Source: Gammaproteobacteria bacterium (GTDB taxonomy: Bacteria; Pseudomonadota; Gammaproteobacteria; UBA12402). Taken from it: a DNA stretch of 7,998 nt. Below the pieces are notes generated by a model. It was not told where the DNA came from, made no database searches, and saw only the letters and a program-made list of their open reading frames with translations. Both the position numbers and the translations under genes were made by a program. Positions within the stretch are counted from its first letter, which is position 1. Every line of letters starts with the position of its first letter. Location of the stretch: contig JANQHY010000117.1 in NCBI GenBank assembly GCA_028282395.1, positions 1-7,998 of the forward strand, written 5' to 3'. Below are positions 1-6,591 of this stretch, in pieces.

Positions 1-1689
1 ATAACATGGCTGCCACTTCTGCTGCTGCAGCAGTCGCTTGAAGTCAACAGTGTCATCAACAGTTGCCAACCCCTGTTCACGCGCTTTTTCAGCAACCGCC
101 AACGCAATGGCATCAGAGACACTGCCTGCATCAGCAAGATTAGGTAAGAGTGCTGCACTTGGATCGTGACGCGCTGGCGATACTAAACTTAACGCATGAC
201 AAGCAGCCGTAATCATCTCATTAGAGACACGTTTGGCTTTTGCTGCAATCACTCCGCGACCGATTCCAGGAAAGACAAAAGCATTATTACTTTGTGAAAT
301 GTAGTAGGTTTTACCCTGGTATTCGACAGGATCAAACGGAGAGCCCGCGGCAATAAATATTTTACCCTCTGTCCAGTTAATCAGATCCTTCGGCTCAGCT
401 TCGCTGCGAGATGTTGGGTTTGATAACGGCAAAATGATTGGGTGGTCACAATTACTCGCCATCATTTTAACCACCTCTTCAGTAAACGCGCCATGGACAG
501 CTGAACAACCAATTAAAATAGAGGGTTTAGCATTTTTAACAACTTCAAATAGGTTGATCTGGTTTTGCGCAGCAACTTGCCAGTCCGCTATCTCTTGCTG
601 GCTACGTAGATAGGGCTGATGAAAAGAGGCGAGACCTTCCATCCCTTCGCATAATAAACCTGGCCGATCAACTAGATAAATTCGCTGCTGTGCCTGCTGT
701 TGCGATAGCCCTTCATTTACCATCGCCTGGCAAAGTTGATCTGCAATCCCGCAACCAGCAGTGCCCGCGCCAAAGAACACAATCCGCTGATCCTTAAGAC
801 TCTCCTGTTTTGCTACCATTGCTGATAGCACACAAGCGACAGCCGTTGCGCCAGTGCCCTGCATATCATCATTAAAGGTGGCCATTTCATCACGATAACA
901 GAGTAGATTTTTACGTGCATTATCTCGACCAAAATCTTCCCAGTGCAAATAGATATGGGGAAATTTACGCTGCACGGCCTTAACAAATTTATCGATAAAC
1001 GCATAATAATCTGGACCACTTATACGCTCATGGCGCCAACCAAGATAGTCAGGGTTTTCTAGCAACTGTTTATTATTGGTGCCAACATCCAACTGAATAG
1101 GCAATACCCGATTTGGATTTAGGCCACCACAGGCAGTGTAGACCATTAGCTTGCCAATACAGATATGCATGCCACCAATTCCCCAATCACCAATACCTAA
1201 TATTCCCTCACCATCCGTGACAAGTATTAGATCAATAGTTTCATTTAGACGCTCATCAAAAAGTTCGTCAATTCGATCAATATCAGGATACGCTATAAAA
1301 AGTCCGCGTGGGCGACGCAGCTCGAGACTAAACGTTTGGACTGCCGCACCAACGGTTGGCGTGTAGACAATTGGCAACATCTCTTCAAGGTACTCGAGCA
1401 GTAGTGCATAAAATAGCACTTCATTATTATCGTGCAAGGCATTGAGATAGATATTTTTCTCTAAATCGGTTTGCTTGCCTGAATACTGTTCGTAACTTCG
1501 TTTAACCTGCTCTTCGAGCGATTCAACTTTATTAGGTAATCGTGCAGTGAGATTGAGTGCGGCGCGTTCGTCATACGAAAATGCTGAACCCTTATTGAGT
1601 TTAGGGTTGCGCAAAATCTCAGGGCCACGTATTTTAATCGGAATGTAGGTTTCACCATTTTCATCAGTTACTGGCGGATGATATTCCAT
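1..1689 (-). CDS. maeA: NAD-type malic enzyme (malate oxidoreductase, decarboxylating), C-terminal end cut by the window
   Basis: The frame stays open for 563 codons from ATG 1689-1687 to base 1 with no stop. E. coli MaeA is 565 residues, so only a few C-terminal residues should be missing. The family oxidatively decarboxylates L-malate to pyruvate and CO2 with NAD(P)+ and a divalent metal, in the cytoplasm. Visible motifs: YTPTVG at 109-114 (catalytic Tyr109), VTDGEGILGIGDWG at 157-170, catalytic Lys180 in IGKLM, metal ligands Glu251/Asp252 in WEDFG and Asp275 in FNDD, the Rossmann loop GAGTAG at 307-312, SNPTSR near 423-428, and SNNAFVFPG at 467-475. The start has AGGAG at 1699-1703 (read on the minus strand), 9 bases upstream. 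GIGDWG, HWEDFG and GKLMVYTA resemble malolactic enzymes as I recall them, but YTPTVG and NPTSR are of malic-enzyme type. NAD preference is inferred from overall similarity to MaeA. It is transcribed divergently from the gene at 1940. Confidence 0.93.
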   Translation of the reverse strand, partial: MEYHPPVTDENGETYIPIKIRGPEILRNPKLNKGSAFSYDERAALNLTARLPNKVESLEEQVKRSYEQYSGKQTDLEKNIYLNALHDNNEVLFYALLLEYLEEMLPIVYTPTVGAAVQTFSLELRRPRGLFIAYPDIDRIDELFDERLNETIDLILVTDGEGILGIGDWGIGGMHICIGKLMVYTACGGLNPNRVLPIQLDVGTNNKQLLENPDYLGWRHERISGPDYYAFIDKFVKAVQRKFPHIYLHWEDFGRDNARKNLLCYRDEMATFNDDMQGTGATAVACVLSAMVAKQESLKDQRIVFFGAGTAGCGIADQLCQAMVNEGLSQQQAQQRIYLVDRPGLLCEGMEGLASFHQPYLRSQQEIADWQVAAQNQINLFEVVKNAKPSILIGCSAVHGAFTEEVVKMMASNCDHPIILPLSNPTSRSEAEPKDLINWTEGKIFIAAGSPFDPVEYQGKTYYISQSNNAFVFPGIGRGVIAAKAKRVSNEMITAACHALSLVSPARHDPSAALLPNLADAGSVSDAIALAVAEKAREQGLATVDDTVDFKRLLQQQKWQPCY

Positions 1690-1727
1690 TAGATTATTCT
1701 CCTACTAAAAATAATGCATGTACGGCA

Positions 1728-1736
1728 ATTATAACA
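1728..1736 (-). promoter_or_regulatory. Extended -10 promoter of the malic enzyme gene
   Basis: On the minus strand this reads TGTTATAAT: a perfect TATAAT hexamer (1733-1728) preceded by the TG of an extended -10. No good -35 lies 16-18 bases upstream, which an extended -10 can tolerate. Transcription would start near 1720, giving a leader of about 30 bases with AGGAG at 1699-1703. The call rests on the motif alone. Confidence 0.55.
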
Positions 1737-1809
1737 GATTTTACTCGAAATAGCATATCGTCAGATATCCAATTCTACTTAATTTTCAATTAATAAAACT
1801 ATAATTTAC

Positions 1810-1863
1810 CAATGCCATTACAATGCAAGCTGCAATGTTCATTGGCTCTGCAGGAACACATTG
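1810..1863. promoter_or_regulatory. Cluster of CAATG/CATTG words, possible regulator binding region
   Basis: CAATG occurs at 1810, 1821 and 1833, spaced 11 and 12 bases (about one helical turn). Its complement CATTG occurs at 1840 and 1859. The word at 1833 and the one at 1840 form a dyad with a 2-base spacer (1833-1844), and 1810-1820 is an imperfect version of the same dyad. The cluster ends 14 bases before the predicted -35 of the downstream oxidoreductase gene, where an activator could bind. No regulator gene lies nearby, so the role is inferred only from arrangement. Confidence 0.3.
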
Positions 1864-1876
1864 ATTGAAAAGAGGT

Positions 1877-1905
1877 TTGATTCTTATTGCAGATTAAAAT
1901 AAAAT
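1877..1905 (+). promoter_or_regulatory. Sigma70-like promoter of the nitronate monooxygenase family gene
   Basis: TTGATT (1877-1882, 4 of 6 consensus bases) and TAAAAT (1900-1905, 5 of 6) are separated by exactly 17 bases. The start of transcription would fall near 1912, leaving a leader of about 28 bases that contains the AGGAGA ribosome binding site at 1928-1933. Confidence 0.5.
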
Positions 1906-1939
1906 ATCAGTAACTACCCATCAACTCAGGAGATAAACG

Positions 1940-2995
1940 ATGTGGTCAAACACTGCTGTAACAATGTTACTTGATATCAATTATCCTATTATTCAGGCAC
2001 CGATGGCAGGTGGCGCCACTACAGCTGAATTGGTCGCTGCAGTCTCTAATGCTGGCGGCCTCGGCTCACTAGGTGCCGCACTTATGACACCCGAACAGAT
2101 TAGCGAAACAATCCAGCAAATTCGTCGTTTAACTGATCGACCATTTGCAGTCAATCTATTCGCTGAAAACAGATCACCGAATACTGATCGTGACCACATA
2201 ATAGCAATGAACACTATTTTGAATCGTTATCGTCAACTGCTTGGTATTGAAGAAAAAACAGAAATTGAATTCAATCCTATCTCCTTTGCGCAGCGTTTTG
2301 CCGTAGTACTCGAAGAGCAGCCACCGGTATTTAGTTTTACTTTTGGCATTCCTGATCAGCAAAGTCTACAACAGCTGAAAGCGCGTGATATAAAAATAGT
2401 TGGCACTGCCACCTCCGTTGATGAAGCACGGCAACTTGAACAGAGCGGCGTTGACATCTGTGTTACTCAAGGCCGTGAGGCGGGCGGGCACTGCGGTTGT
2501 TTTCTTGAACAGGGTCCGACACTCAATACGAAAACTTTAGTTAAAGAGGTAACGCAGACAATTAATCTACCCGTCGTTGCTGCAGGTGGTATTATTGATG
2601 GCAATGATATTTTCTCTATGCTACAACAAGGCGCTGCGGCCGTGCAGATGGGCAGTGCGTTTCTAGTTTGCCCAGAAGCGGGCATTCCACCTTTACATAA
2701 AAATGCCATCCTTGCATTAAACGCTGATGATACTTTACTAACACGTGCGTTTACTGGCAGAGTTGCTCGCAGTATTCGTAATCGTTTTATTGAAGAGATG
2801 CGCGAGCATGAAGAGAGTCTGCTTGACTTTCCCCTGCAAGGTGCTTGTACTAAGGATATTCGTAGTGCTGCAACACAACAGCAGCGCAGTGAGTTTATGT
2901 CACTATGGGCTGGCTGTGAAGCTTATCGCGCAATAGAAAAGCCCGCCGCACAATTAATCCATGATTGGCTAACACAGATAGAAAATCTGCAATAG
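1940..2995 (+). CDS. FMN-dependent nitronate monooxygenase / 2-nitropropane dioxygenase family protein
   Basis: A 351-residue single-domain TIM-barrel flavoprotein, the usual length for class I nitronate monooxygenases. These oxidise propionate-3-nitronate and related alkyl nitronates with O2, using FMN, in the cytoplasm. Motifs in order: QAPMAGGATT at 19-28 (N-terminal FMN-binding strand), SNAGGLGSLG at 36-45, QGREAGGH at 177-184 with the expected catalytic His184, VVAAGGIIDG at 212-221 and AVQMGSAFL at 234-242 (FMN phosphate loops), TGRVAR at 272-277, and LWAG at 322-325. The start has AGGAGA six bases upstream; a second Met at residue 9 has no comparable site. Two family positions differ from what I recall: Cys185 where AGGHRG is common, and Cys326 where WAGQ is common. 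FabK-type enoyl-ACP reductases and other NAD(P)H:flavin oxidoreductases share this fold, so the exact substrate is uncertain. It appears monocistronic, divergent from maeA and convergent with rplT. Confidence 0.88.
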   Translation: MWSNTAVTMLLDINYPIIQAPMAGGATTAELVAAVSNAGGLGSLGAALMTPEQISETIQQIRRLTDRPFAVNLFAENRSPNTDRDHIIAMNTILNRYRQLLGIEEKTEIEFNPISFAQRFAVVLEEQPPVFSFTFGIPDQQSLQQLKARDIKIVGTATSVDEARQLEQSGVDICVTQGREAGGHCGCFLEQGPTLNTKTLVKEVTQTINLPVVAAGGIIDGNDIFSMLQQGAAAVQMGSAFLVCPEAGIPPLHKNAILALNADDTLLTRAFTGRVARSIRNRFIEEMREHEESLLDFPLQGACTKDIRSAATQQQRSEFMSLWAGCEAYRAIEKPAAQLIHDWLTQIENLQ

Positions 2996-3146
2996 TGAAT
3001 GGAAATTTTTTCAATTCTTCAAATAACGATGCAGAAGGTCACGATACCTCATTAGAATGTGAAATCTTATAGCATGATGTTTTAAGAAAAAGACCCTTAT
3101 GGGAAAAGGACTATTAAGAAAAAAACTCACAGAGAACTTTTCACTC
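2996..3146. other. Non-coding gap between convergent genes
   Basis: No credible reading frame lies here. It holds a weak A/T-rich dyad right after the oxidoreductase stop (2997-3017: 4 bp, a mismatch, then 4 bp), and a twice-occurring TTAAGAAAAA word near 3083 and 3114. The A run at 3119-3125 is a T run for transcripts leaving rplT. No convincing plus-strand terminator for the oxidoreductase gene is visible. Confidence 0.4.
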
Positions 3147-3178
3147 CCCTCTTCTACTTTCTGGGAAAGAGAAGAGGG
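3147..3178 (-). terminator. Strong hairpin at the end of the thrS-infC-rpmI-rplT operon
   Basis: Arms at 3170-3178 and 3147-3155 match perfectly over 9 bp. Inside them CTTT/AAAG adds 4 bp with one bulged base at 3156 and a 5-base loop at 3161-3165. It lies about 50 bases past the rplT stop, in the gap between convergent genes. On the minus strand a run of seven T (3125-3119) comes only about 21 bases after the hairpin, not directly behind it. On the plus strand no T run follows. It could end rplT transcription, protect the mRNA 3' end, or block read-through from both sides. A weaker hairpin with arms around ATAGA/TCTAT lies between it and rplT. Confidence 0.5.
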
Positions 3179-3226
3179 AAAAGAAATAGAAGAAAAACTC
3201 TATCTTATTATCACTTAAAACTAGGC

Positions 3227-3586
3227 TTAGGCTTGCAGTGCTTCTTTAGCTTGTGCTGCCAATGCTGCAAATCCTGCTTTATCACGCACAGCAATATCGG
3301 CCAACACTTTACGATCAAGCTCAATCTGCGCGCGCTTTAATCCAGCAATAAAACGACTATAAGAGAGTCCACACTCCCTTGCCGCTGCATTGATACGCAT
3401 AATCCACAGTGCTCTAAACGTCCGCTTCTTCTGTTTACGATCGCGATACGCATATTGGCCTGCCTTGATGACCGCTTGTTTAGCAACACGATAGACGCGA
3501 CTACGTGCACCATAATAACCTTTAGCAGATTTTAATACCTTCTTATGTTTCGCTTTGGCAGCGACGGATCGGCTTGCTCTTGGCAT
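3227..3586 (-). CDS. rplT: 50S ribosomal protein L20 (bL20)
   Basis: 119 residues against 118 in E. coli, and alignable along its whole length. L20 binds 23S rRNA early in large-subunit assembly; in E. coli it also represses translation of rpmI-rplT from a pseudoknot upstream of rpmI. Seen here: a very basic N-terminal extension, [13 protein letters not shown] at 21-33, the block [13 protein letters not shown] at 43-55, and the L20 signature around [11 protein letters not shown] (60-70). ATG 3586-3584 has AGGGGAG about 8 bases upstream. It is last in the operon, 28 bases after rpmI, and faces the oxidoreductase gene tail to tail. Confidence 0.98.
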   Translation of the reverse strand: MPRASRSVAAKAKHKKVLKSAKGYYGARSRVYRVAKQAVIKAGQYAYRDRKQKKRTFRALWIMRINAAARECGLSYSRFIAGLKRAQIELDRKVLADIAVRDKAGFAALAAQAKEALQA

Positions 3587-3614
3587 AATCTATCTCCCCT
3601 CTACTCTATATTCG

Positions 3615-3818
3615 CTACTCATCACCCATAATACGCGAAATACGTCTGTGATCACTATCATGGACCAACTTATTACCACGCATCTGCCGTTTTAATTTTT
3701 GCGCTTTACCGCCCAAATTATGGCGACGATTCATATTTTTACATTTCAATTTACCGCTGGCAGAGCGTTTAAATCGCTTCTTAGCACCGCTGACGGTCTT
3801 ATGTTTCTTTGCTGCCAT
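3615..3818 (-). CDS. rpmI: 50S ribosomal protein L35 (bL35)
   Basis: 67 residues, close to the 65 of E. coli. L35 is a small basic 23S rRNA-binding protein. Seen here: KTVSGAKKRFKRSASGKLK at 7-25, matching the conserved KT-V-GA-KRFK start of the family, then the RRHNL stretch and a Lys/Arg-rich middle. The C-terminal tail (about 50-67, ending in MGDE) is more divergent. ATG 3818-3816 has a purine-rich GAGGAGAG site a few bases upstream. It sits between infC and rplT, the usual gammaproteobacterial order, and is probably translationally coupled to rplT. Confidence 0.96.
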   Translation of the reverse strand: MAAKKHKTVSGAKKRFKRSASGKLKCKNMNRRHNLGGKAQKLKRQMRGNKLVHDSDHRRISRIMGDE

Positions 3819-3853
3819 TGTCTCTCTCCTCTCACAGCCGCTACTGAAATCCG

Positions 3854-3929
3854 GCCTATTGTGCCGATTTTTCGACTGTTGGTCAATTCAATCATTATTG
3901 AGCGGGCCATAGTATCACGTTCAATAGGC
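3854..3929 (-). promoter_or_regulatory. Long-range inverted repeat in the rpmI leader, candidate L20 translational operator
   Basis: In the mRNA, GCCTATTG (3929-3922) can pair perfectly over 8 bp with CAATAGGC (3861-3854), enclosing about 60 bases. A small 5-bp hairpin with a 4-base loop, TCAAT-AATG-ATTGA, sits inside. E. coli controls rpmI-rplT through an RNA pseudoknot between the infC end and the rpmI start that binds L20. The position here matches. I do not see a clear stretch complementary to the rpmI ribosome binding site, so assignment as the L20 site is inference. Confidence 0.4.
3858..3886 (-). promoter_or_regulatory. Possible internal promoter for rpmI-rplT
   Basis: On the minus strand TTGACC (3886-3881, 5 of 6 consensus) and CACAAT (3863-3858, 4 of 6) are separated by 17 bases. 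Transcription would start near 3851, about 33 bases before rpmI. It overlaps the inverted repeat, so a transcript from here would lack the upstream arm of that structure. Confidence 0.4.
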
Positions 3930-3966
3930 GATTACTACCCTCAATTTGCATCTATTTGCGCTATAA

Positions 3967-3983
3967 ATGGCGACTAACGCCAT
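3967..3983 (-). promoter_or_regulatory. Hairpin directly after the infC stop codon
   Basis: A perfect 6-bp stem, ATGGCG paired with CGCCAT around a 5-base loop, begins 3 bases after the infC stop. Only a short T stretch (TTTAT) follows, so at best it is a weak attenuator. It may instead be part of the folded infC-rpmI spacer. Confidence 0.4.
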
Positions 3984-3986
3984 GTA

Positions 3987-4538
3987 TTACGAGGTAGCCT
4001 TATCTTTCGTAGCACCTGGGGCCATCAGCATGATAATCTGCCGCCGTTCACGTTTTGGCGCCTGCTCAACTGTACCATAAGGCTCTAAATCGTGCTGGAG
4101 CTGCTGCATCAGCGCCATTCCAAGATCAGCATGCTCAACCTCACGGCCACGGAAACGTAACATAACTTTAATTTTATGGCCCTGCTTAAGAAACTTAATC
4201 AAATTATCACGCTTGATTTCATAATCGCGACCTTCTGTGCGTGCAGTAAAGTTAATCTGCTTAATCTGCACCCGTTTGGCCTTATTCTTCTTACTTTGCT
4301 GGAAGAGGTATTTACCATAATCCATAATCCGGCAAACTGGCGGGTTAGCATTCGGCGCTACTTCAACCAAATCCAATCCAGCCTCATTGGCCTCTCGCTG
4401 TGCATCTCTTGTTGCAACCTCTCCCCGCTGTTCACCGTCAGCATCAATCAAGCGTATTCTTGGAACACGAATCTCTTCATTTAACCGTGTTTTCTTACTC
4501 CCTGTGCCCGGCTTTGCCTTGTTATTTGCGCTATTAAT
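3987..4538 (-). CDS. infC: Translation initiation factor IF-3, probable ATT start
   Basis: IF3 binds the 30S subunit, checks the start codon-initiator tRNA match and keeps subunits apart. From the proposed start the protein has 183 residues; E. coli has 180. The N domain begins at TRLNEEIRV (17-25), LDLVEVAPNANPPVCRIMDYGK spans 55-76 and includes the family signature, a Lys-rich linker covers about 80-93, and the C domain carries RFRGRE at 128-133 and IIMLMAP at 168-174. The frame stays open upstream to ATG 4589, but that start lies inside thrS and has no ribosome binding site. AAGGGGGAG at 4550-4542 instead points to ATT 4538-4536, 22 bases after the thrS stop. ATT at 4541-4539 is possible but too close to the site. 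AUU starts are the hallmark of infC in enterobacteria, where IF3 represses its own mRNA. Confidence 0.95.
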   Translation of the reverse strand: MNSANNKAKPGTGSKKTRLNEEIRVPRIRLIDADGEQRGEVATRDAQREANEAGLDLVEVAPNANPPVCRIMDYGKYLFQQSKKNKAKRVQIKQINFTARTEGRDYEIKRDNLIKFLKQGHKIKVMLRFRGREVEHADLGMALMQQLQHDLEPYGTVEQAPKRERRQIIMLMAPGATKDKATS

Positions 4539-4550
4539 AATCTCCCCCTT
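4536..4550 (-). promoter_or_regulatory. infC ribosome binding site with ATT start codon
   Basis: AAGGGGG (4550-4544) can pair with the 16S rRNA tail over seven positions, one of them a G-U pair. Five bases then separate it from ATT 4538-4536. No in-frame ATG, GTG or TTG lies at a workable distance from this site. Confidence 0.7.
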
Positions 4551-4560
4551 CTTACTCTCT

Positions 4561-6474
4561 CTATTTGCCACGCTGCCTAATTTCATCATGCAGACGTGCT
4601 AGCAACTTCTCCATACTCATACTGCCTAAATCCTCCCCGGCCTGGGTTCGTAATGAAACCGTGCCGGCTTCCATTTCACGATCGCCCACAACCACTAGAT
4701 AAGGTGTGCGTTTAAGCGTGAACTCACGAATTTTAAACCCAATTTTTTCATTACGCAAGTCAACCGCCGCCCTTAGCCCAGCATCCTGCAATTGTGCTAG
4801 CAGCTGTTGTGCATAATCACTTTGATGCTCAGAGATATTGAGCACCACTATTTGTATTGGCGCCAACCATAGCGGCAATTTGCCCGCATAATGCTCCAAC
4901 AACACACCAATAAAGCGTTCAAACGAACCAAAAATTGCCCGGTGCAGGATTACCGGCGCATAGCGACCACCATCCTCAGCAACATATTCAGCACCCAGCC
5001 GCCCTGGCAGCGCATAATCCAATTGTAGCGTACCTAGCTGCCATATCCGCCCTAAACAGTCTTTCAAAGAGAAATCGATCTTCGGACCATAAAAAGCCCC
5101 GTCGCCCTCTTTAATTGACCAGCCTATCTGTAGCGACTCTAACGCCTGTTTTAGCGCTGCTTCAGCACGATCCCATAAGGCATCATCACCAATGCGTTTA
5201 TCTGGGCGAGTTGAAATAGCGATCTCTACCTCATCAAAGCCAAAATCACTATATACTTCACGCAACAAGCGTACAAATGCGGTAGCTTCCGCCTGAATCT
5301 GCTCTTCAGTACAGAAAATGTGGGCATCATCTTGAACAAAATTACGCACCCGCATCAACCCATGCAGCGTTCCCGATGGCTCATTACGGTGACAGCAGCC
5401 AAACTCAGCCATCCGCAAAGGTAGGTCACGATAGCTTTTCACCCCCTGATTGAAAATCTGTACATGGCATGGACAGCTCATCGGTTTCACGGCAAATGTG
5501 CGCTTCTCTGATTCCGTGATAAACATCTCCTGCTGGTAGTTCTCCCAGTGACCAGATTTCTCCCATAATACACGATCAACCATTTGCGGGGTTTTCACTT
5601 CAAGGTAACCATTCTGGCGTAATTTATCACGCATATACTGCTCAATGATCTGGAAAACACGCCAGCCAGCATCATGCCAAAACACCATACCAGGCGCCTC
5701 TTCCTGAACATGAAAGAGATCCATCTGTTTTGCCAATAGGCGGTGGTCACGCTTCTTTGCCTCTTCCAACCGCTGTAAATAGGCCTTGAGCGCTTTTTTA
5801 TCGGCCCAAGCCGTACCATAGATACGCTGTAGCATCTCATTATTAGCATCACCACGCCAATAAGCGCCAGCCACTTTCATCAATTTAAATGCCTTGAGTT
5901 GGCTCGTGGAGGGAACATGTGGGCCACGACAAAGGTCAACAAAATCCCCCTGACGATAGAGAGATAGTGGTTGATCACTCTCAATACCTTCAATGATTTC
6001 AACTTTATAATGTTCGCCCAAGGCACGAAAAATTGCTATCGCTTCATCGCGTGATGTCTCTTCACGCATCACATTTAGATCCTGCTTGGCCAATTCGGCC
6101 ATACGCGCTTCAATCGCTTCAAGGTCATCAGGCGTAAATGGACGCTCAAAGGAGAAATCATAATAGAAACCATCTTCAATAACCGGACCAATGGTTACTT
6201 GGGCAGAAGGAAATAACTGCTTCACGGCTTGTGCTAATAGATGAGCAGTTGAGTGACGAATGATCTCTAAACCCAGTGGTTGTTCTGCAGTGATAATTGT
6301 TAACTGACTATCGGCATCAATCTGATGGCTGGTATCAACCAGGCGCTCGCCATCTAACTCACCTGCCAGCGCCGCCTTGGCCAACCGAGGACTAATACTA
6401 GCAGCCACCTCTGCAACGGTCACTGCGCCATCAAACTCTTTTCTACTGCTATCAGGTAATGTAATTGCTACCAC
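4561..6474 (-). CDS. thrS: Threonyl-tRNA synthetase
   Basis: 637 residues (E. coli 642), a class II synthetase joining threonine to tRNA-Thr in the cytoplasm. Domains in order: TGS at about 1-62, editing domain at about 63-240 with HSTAH (His74, His78) and Cys182/His186 in CRGPH, which remove mischarged serine; catalytic core at about 245-535; anticodon-binding domain at about 540-637. The zinc ligands match E. coli numbering: Cys334, His385 and His511. Motif 2 is around [15 protein letters not shown] (354-368) and motif 3 around [11 protein letters not shown] (511-521). The start is GTG 6474-6472: the product then begins [10 protein letters not shown], aligning with E. coli MPVITLPDGS. The upstream AGAGAGAG stretch is only a modest ribosome binding site. 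Unusual: the zinc loop reads CPCH, where CPGH is the common form. It is first in the operon; infC follows after 22 bases. Confidence 0.98.
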   Translation of the reverse strand: MVAITLPDSSRKEFDGAVTVAEVAASISPRLAKAALAGELDGERLVDTSHQIDADSQLTIITAEQPLGLEIIRHSTAHLLAQAVKQLFPSAQVTIGPVIEDGFYYDFSFERPFTPDDLEAIEARMAELAKQDLNVMREETSRDEAIAIFRALGEHYKVEIIEGIESDQPLSLYRQGDFVDLCRGPHVPSTSQLKAFKLMKVAGAYWRGDANNEMLQRIYGTAWADKKALKAYLQRLEEAKKRDHRLLAKQMDLFHVQEEAPGMVFWHDAGWRVFQIIEQYMRDKLRQNGYLEVKTPQMVDRVLWEKSGHWENYQQEMFITESEKRTFAVKPMSCPCHVQIFNQGVKSYRDLPLRMAEFGCCHRNEPSGTLHGLMRVRNFVQDDAHIFCTEEQIQAEATAFVRLLREVYSDFGFDEVEIAISTRPDKRIGDDALWDRAEAALKQALESLQIGWSIKEGDGAFYGPKIDFSLKDCLGRIWQLGTLQLDYALPGRLGAEYVAEDGGRYAPVILHRAIFGSFERFIGVLLEHYAGKLPLWLAPIQIVVLNISEHQSDYAQQLLAQLQDAGLRAAVDLRNEKIGFKIREFTLKRTPYLVVVGDREMEAGTVSLRTQAGEDLGSMSMEKLLARLHDEIRQRGK

Positions 6475-6526
6475 GTTCTCTCTCTACTATTTTCTCTTCA
6501 ACAATATCGCCAATTAGAGCCAAAGA

Positions 6527-6555
6527 ATAATAGCACCAGCAGCAATTTATTACAA
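6527..6555 (-). promoter_or_regulatory. Likely sigma70 promoter of thrS
   Basis: On the minus strand TTGTAA (6555-6550, 4 of 6 consensus) and TATTAT (6532-6527, 5 of 6) are exactly 17 bases apart. The predicted leader is only about 45 bases, shorter than the E. coli thrS operator region, so either ThrRS feedback is absent or compact here or another promoter lies further upstream. Confidence 0.5.
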
Positions 6556-6561
6556 TTTTTC

Positions 6562-6591
6562 TCACCAACGCAGCAGTTAGCTAGCAGGTGA
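6562..6591. repeat. Inverted repeat TCACC...GGTGA around a GCTAGC palindrome
   Basis: Five-bp arms (6562-6566 and 6587-6591) enclose 20 bases that include the palindrome GCTAGC. It lies just upstream of the predicted thrS -35 and about 105 bases before the efflux operon. No T run follows on either strand, so it is not a terminator. The short arms may be chance. Confidence 0.25.

Noticed and set aside
813..1664. Short minus- and plus-strand open frames inside the malic enzyme region
   Set aside because: The continuous 563-codon malic enzyme frame with all catalytic motifs explains this stretch.
2997..3017. Weak dyad right after the oxidoreductase stop, considered as its terminator
   Set aside because: The stem is 4 bp, a mismatch and 4 bp of mainly A/T pairs with a 3-base loop, and no T run follows.
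3699..3977. Plus-strand open frame of 92 codons
   Set aside because: It lies antisense to rpmI and its leader, has no ribosome binding site and no recognisable protein features.
4539..4589. infC starting at ATG 4589, overlapping the end of thrS
   Set aside because: No ribosome binding site precedes it, and the extra residues have no counterpart in IF3. The strong AAGGGGGAG site lies downstream of this ATG.
4176..4602. Plus-strand open frames opposite infC
   Set aside because: They mirror the strongly supported infC and thrS reading and look like no known family.
6475..6526. E. coli-like ThrRS operator with tRNA-like hairpins in the thrS leader
   Set aside because: The predicted leader is only about 45 bases and I could not find an anticodon-like stem-loop in it.
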